A DNA stretch of 54,556 nt from Saprospiraceae bacterium (lineage in GTDB: Bacteria > Bacteroidota > Bacteroidia > Chitinophagales > Saprospiraceae): positions 1 through 54,556 of the forward strand of contig JAHQWA010000219.1 in assembly GCA_019634045.1 (NCBI GenBank), given 5' to 3'. Both the position numbers and the translations under genes were made by a program. Below the pieces are notes generated by a model. The model ran no database searches. It was not told where the DNA came from and saw only the letters and a list, made by a program, of their open reading frames with translations. Positions 53,280-54,556 of this stretch are shown here, one piece after another. Within the stretch, counting starts at the first letter, position 1. Each line of letters opens with the position of its first letter.

Positions 53280-54482
53280 ATGAATAAGGTCCTTTTGTTT
53301 GTTCTAAAGGGAATTTTGCTGCTTCCTGTACTATTCCTGCTGGTGTTGAATGGGAAGGTCTACTACAGTCCGCCCTGCGAGGGAGCAGAGAAGAGCTACT
53401 GGAATGCAGCTAGTATAGCACAGCTCCGTCACCTCGCCGTCGAACTAGAAAGGGGGGCTGCGGAGGAGATGCAGGCCATCTACCCCGAAGGGGCAGTCTT
53501 TACCTATGCCTTATATGCCCTTGCCTGGGCTGATGTTTTGGACTACACCAATACTACATTTGCACATAGAGAAGAAGGCGTAAATGCGCTAAACAAAGCT
53601 ATCGAATTCCTACTTTCTGAGGAAGCTCGTCAGCCCTTTTCTCCAGATCTACCTTTAGCTTATGGAGCATTTTATCAGGGATGGAGTACCTATGTTTTAG
53701 GGCGCAAACTTCAATTACAGGCTGGCTCCAACTACGATTCCACGACGATGAACAGCTTTCAGGAGAAGTGTAATATGATCGCTGCTACTTTTGCTGCTAC
53801 CGACCGTCCCTACCTCTCCTCCTACTCCGCTGGAACTTGGCCTGCGGATAACCTACTGTGCCTAGCGGCCTTAGTGCTCCATGACCAACTATTCACTCCT
53901 GCTTTTAGCTCTACCATACAAATTTGGCTACAGAGAGTCAAAACGCACCTAGACCCCCATACCGGCCTGATACCACATGAATACAATCCCAATCACCCCG
54001 GATCGGCCAGAGGCTCCTCTCAAAGCCTAATGCTAAATTTCCTACCGTTGATTGACACTGCTTTTGCACACACCCAATTTGCCTTATATCAAGAACACTT
54101 TCTAACGTATAGATTTGGCTTACCCGGTATTAGAGAATACCCCAAAGGCACATCAGGAACTGGAGATATTGACGCAGGTCCTATCCTACTGGGCATTGGG
54201 GGAGCAGCCTCTGTTGTAGGAAGCAGGGCCCTTTTAATGAATGGTGATTGCCCCAAACACATGGCTATCCGAAACAGTATTGAGGGCTTTGGAGTGCCTA
54301 CTAAATGGAGCGGTAAAAAGAAGTACCTTGGTGGCAAACTTGCCGTTGCTGACGCTTTTATTGCCTGGGCGAATGCTCCAAGTTGCCGATGTTCAGGCAC
54401 AAGAATAGCAATATCTTGGCTATTCCATTTGTATAGTCTGCTACTTATTTTTAGTTTAAGCTGGCTAGCTCACAAAATTTAG
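53280..54482 (+). CDS. Membrane-anchored helical protein, possibly alpha/alpha-toroid enzyme
   Basis: 400 residues. N-terminal membrane helix (about 5-24, LFVLKGILLLPVLFLLVLNG) and a C-terminal one (about 378-396, ISWLFHLYSLLLIFSLSWLA). Between them repeated helices with motifs such as YALYALAWADVLDYT, YGAFYQGWSTYVLG, NLLCLAALVLHDQ, HEYNPNHPGSARGSSQSL and YPKGTSGTGDIDAGPILLGIG resemble helical toroid enzymes, for example the linalool dehydratase/isomerase fold. The conserved-looking GTSGTGDIDAG and RGSSQS are presumed active-site elements. Family and substrate unknown. The next gene starts 6 bp after the stop, so they are cotranscribed. Confidence 0.65.
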   Translation: MNKVLLFVLKGILLLPVLFLLVLNGKVYYSPPCEGAEKSYWNAASIAQLRHLAVELERGAAEEMQAIYPEGAVFTYALYALAWADVLDYTNTTFAHREEGVNALNKAIEFLLSEEARQPFSPDLPLAYGAFYQGWSTYVLGRKLQLQAGSNYDSTTMNSFQEKCNMIAATFAATDRPYLSSYSAGTWPADNLLCLAALVLHDQLFTPAFSSTIQIWLQRVKTHLDPHTGLIPHEYNPNHPGSARGSSQSLMLNFLPLIDTAFAHTQFALYQEHFLTYRFGLPGIREYPKGTSGTGDIDAGPILLGIGGAASVVGSRALLMNGDCPKHMAIRNSIEGFGVPTKWSGKKKYLGGKLAVADAFIAWANAPSCRCSGTRIAISWLFHLYSLLLIFSLSWLAHKI

Positions 54483-54488
54483 AATGTA

Positions 54489-54556
54489 ATGGACCTTGAA
54501 CAGGAAATAGATGCTACAAAACGGCAATTAAATGAATTAAACCGCGTACAGTCACA
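54489..54556 (+). CDS. Start of a coiled-coil-like gene, cut off by the window edge
   Basis: ATG at 54489, six bases after the preceding stop; 22 codons are visible (MDLEQEID..., then LNELNRVQS), a charged helix with heptad-like Leu spacing. It runs off the end of the window. No function can be given. Confidence 0.5.
   Translation, partial: MDLEQEIDATKRQLNELNRVQS

Overview
The window is a chromosomal segment of a Bacteroidota bacterium, most likely a Saprospiria/Lewinella-like lineage (order-level placement is inference). Supporting signs are secreted proteins with type IX secretion C-terminal sorting domains, a carboxypeptidase-regulatory-like plus outer-membrane beta-barrel receptor, LytS/LytTR signalling with a two-component propeller, membrane-anchored AraC regulators, a WG-repeat protein, a GldM-like domain, a zinc-finger-less RecO, almost no Shine-Dalgarno sequences, and several promoters of the Bacteroidota type TTG-N20-TAnnTTTG. 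I see no rRNA, tRNA, CRISPR array, insertion sequence or prophage. This is ordinary chromosome with interesting local regulation.

Layout. 1-4330: tail of an unknown gene and a large secreted WG-repeat protein. 4421-6865: outer-membrane beta-barrel receptor, preceded by two direct-repeat boxes. 7106-10124: an NAD(P)H oxidoreductase diverging from padR, a membrane protein and tetR, with two operator families. 10243-15029: TAP-like hydrolase lipoprotein, an ACC deaminase-like enzyme with a disrupted 5' end, and a secreted subtilase. 15269-19201: LytS-type propeller kinase and LytTR regulator. 19425-22773: TPR lipoprotein, ArsR regulator, PgeF-type enzyme, NTF2-like protein. 22962-26447: glyA and a secreted phosphoesterase. 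26718-30838: TolB/TPR/AraC fusion, membrane AraC regulator and TlpA-like thioredoxin. 30909-32534: an M56/BlaR1-like protein fused to a GldM-like C-terminal domain. 32712-37785: small conserved proteins, recO and a huge BNR/sortilin-type secreted protein. 38108-40878: D-aminoacylase-type amidohydrolase, alpha/beta hydrolase and a 36-residue double-glycine peptide. 40934-45892: SDR, sucD, divIC/ftsB-like, eno, carA (housekeeping, minus strand). 46347-54482: beta-barrel protein, several alpha/beta hydrolases, AraC regulator, APH-like kinase, a CotH-like secreted protein and a 400-residue membrane-anchored helical protein.

The most interesting items are: (1) the M56 protein whose zinc motif reads QELAH instead of HELAH, fused to a GldM-like region, driven by a consensus promoter bracketed by two perfect BlaI-type operators although no BlaI gene is nearby; (2) the small double-glycine peptide with its own terminator at the end of an acylase/hydrolase operon; (3) a shared promoter architecture (two 20-21-bp-spaced boxes, then 25-26 bp, then a -7 element) at two unlinked genes, a candidate LytTR-controlled regulon; (4) an operator circuit linking oxidoreductase, PadR and TetR; and (5) a family of long sequence-related hairpins, nearly all between convergent genes, plus a 54-bp tandem repeat array of a second intergenic family.
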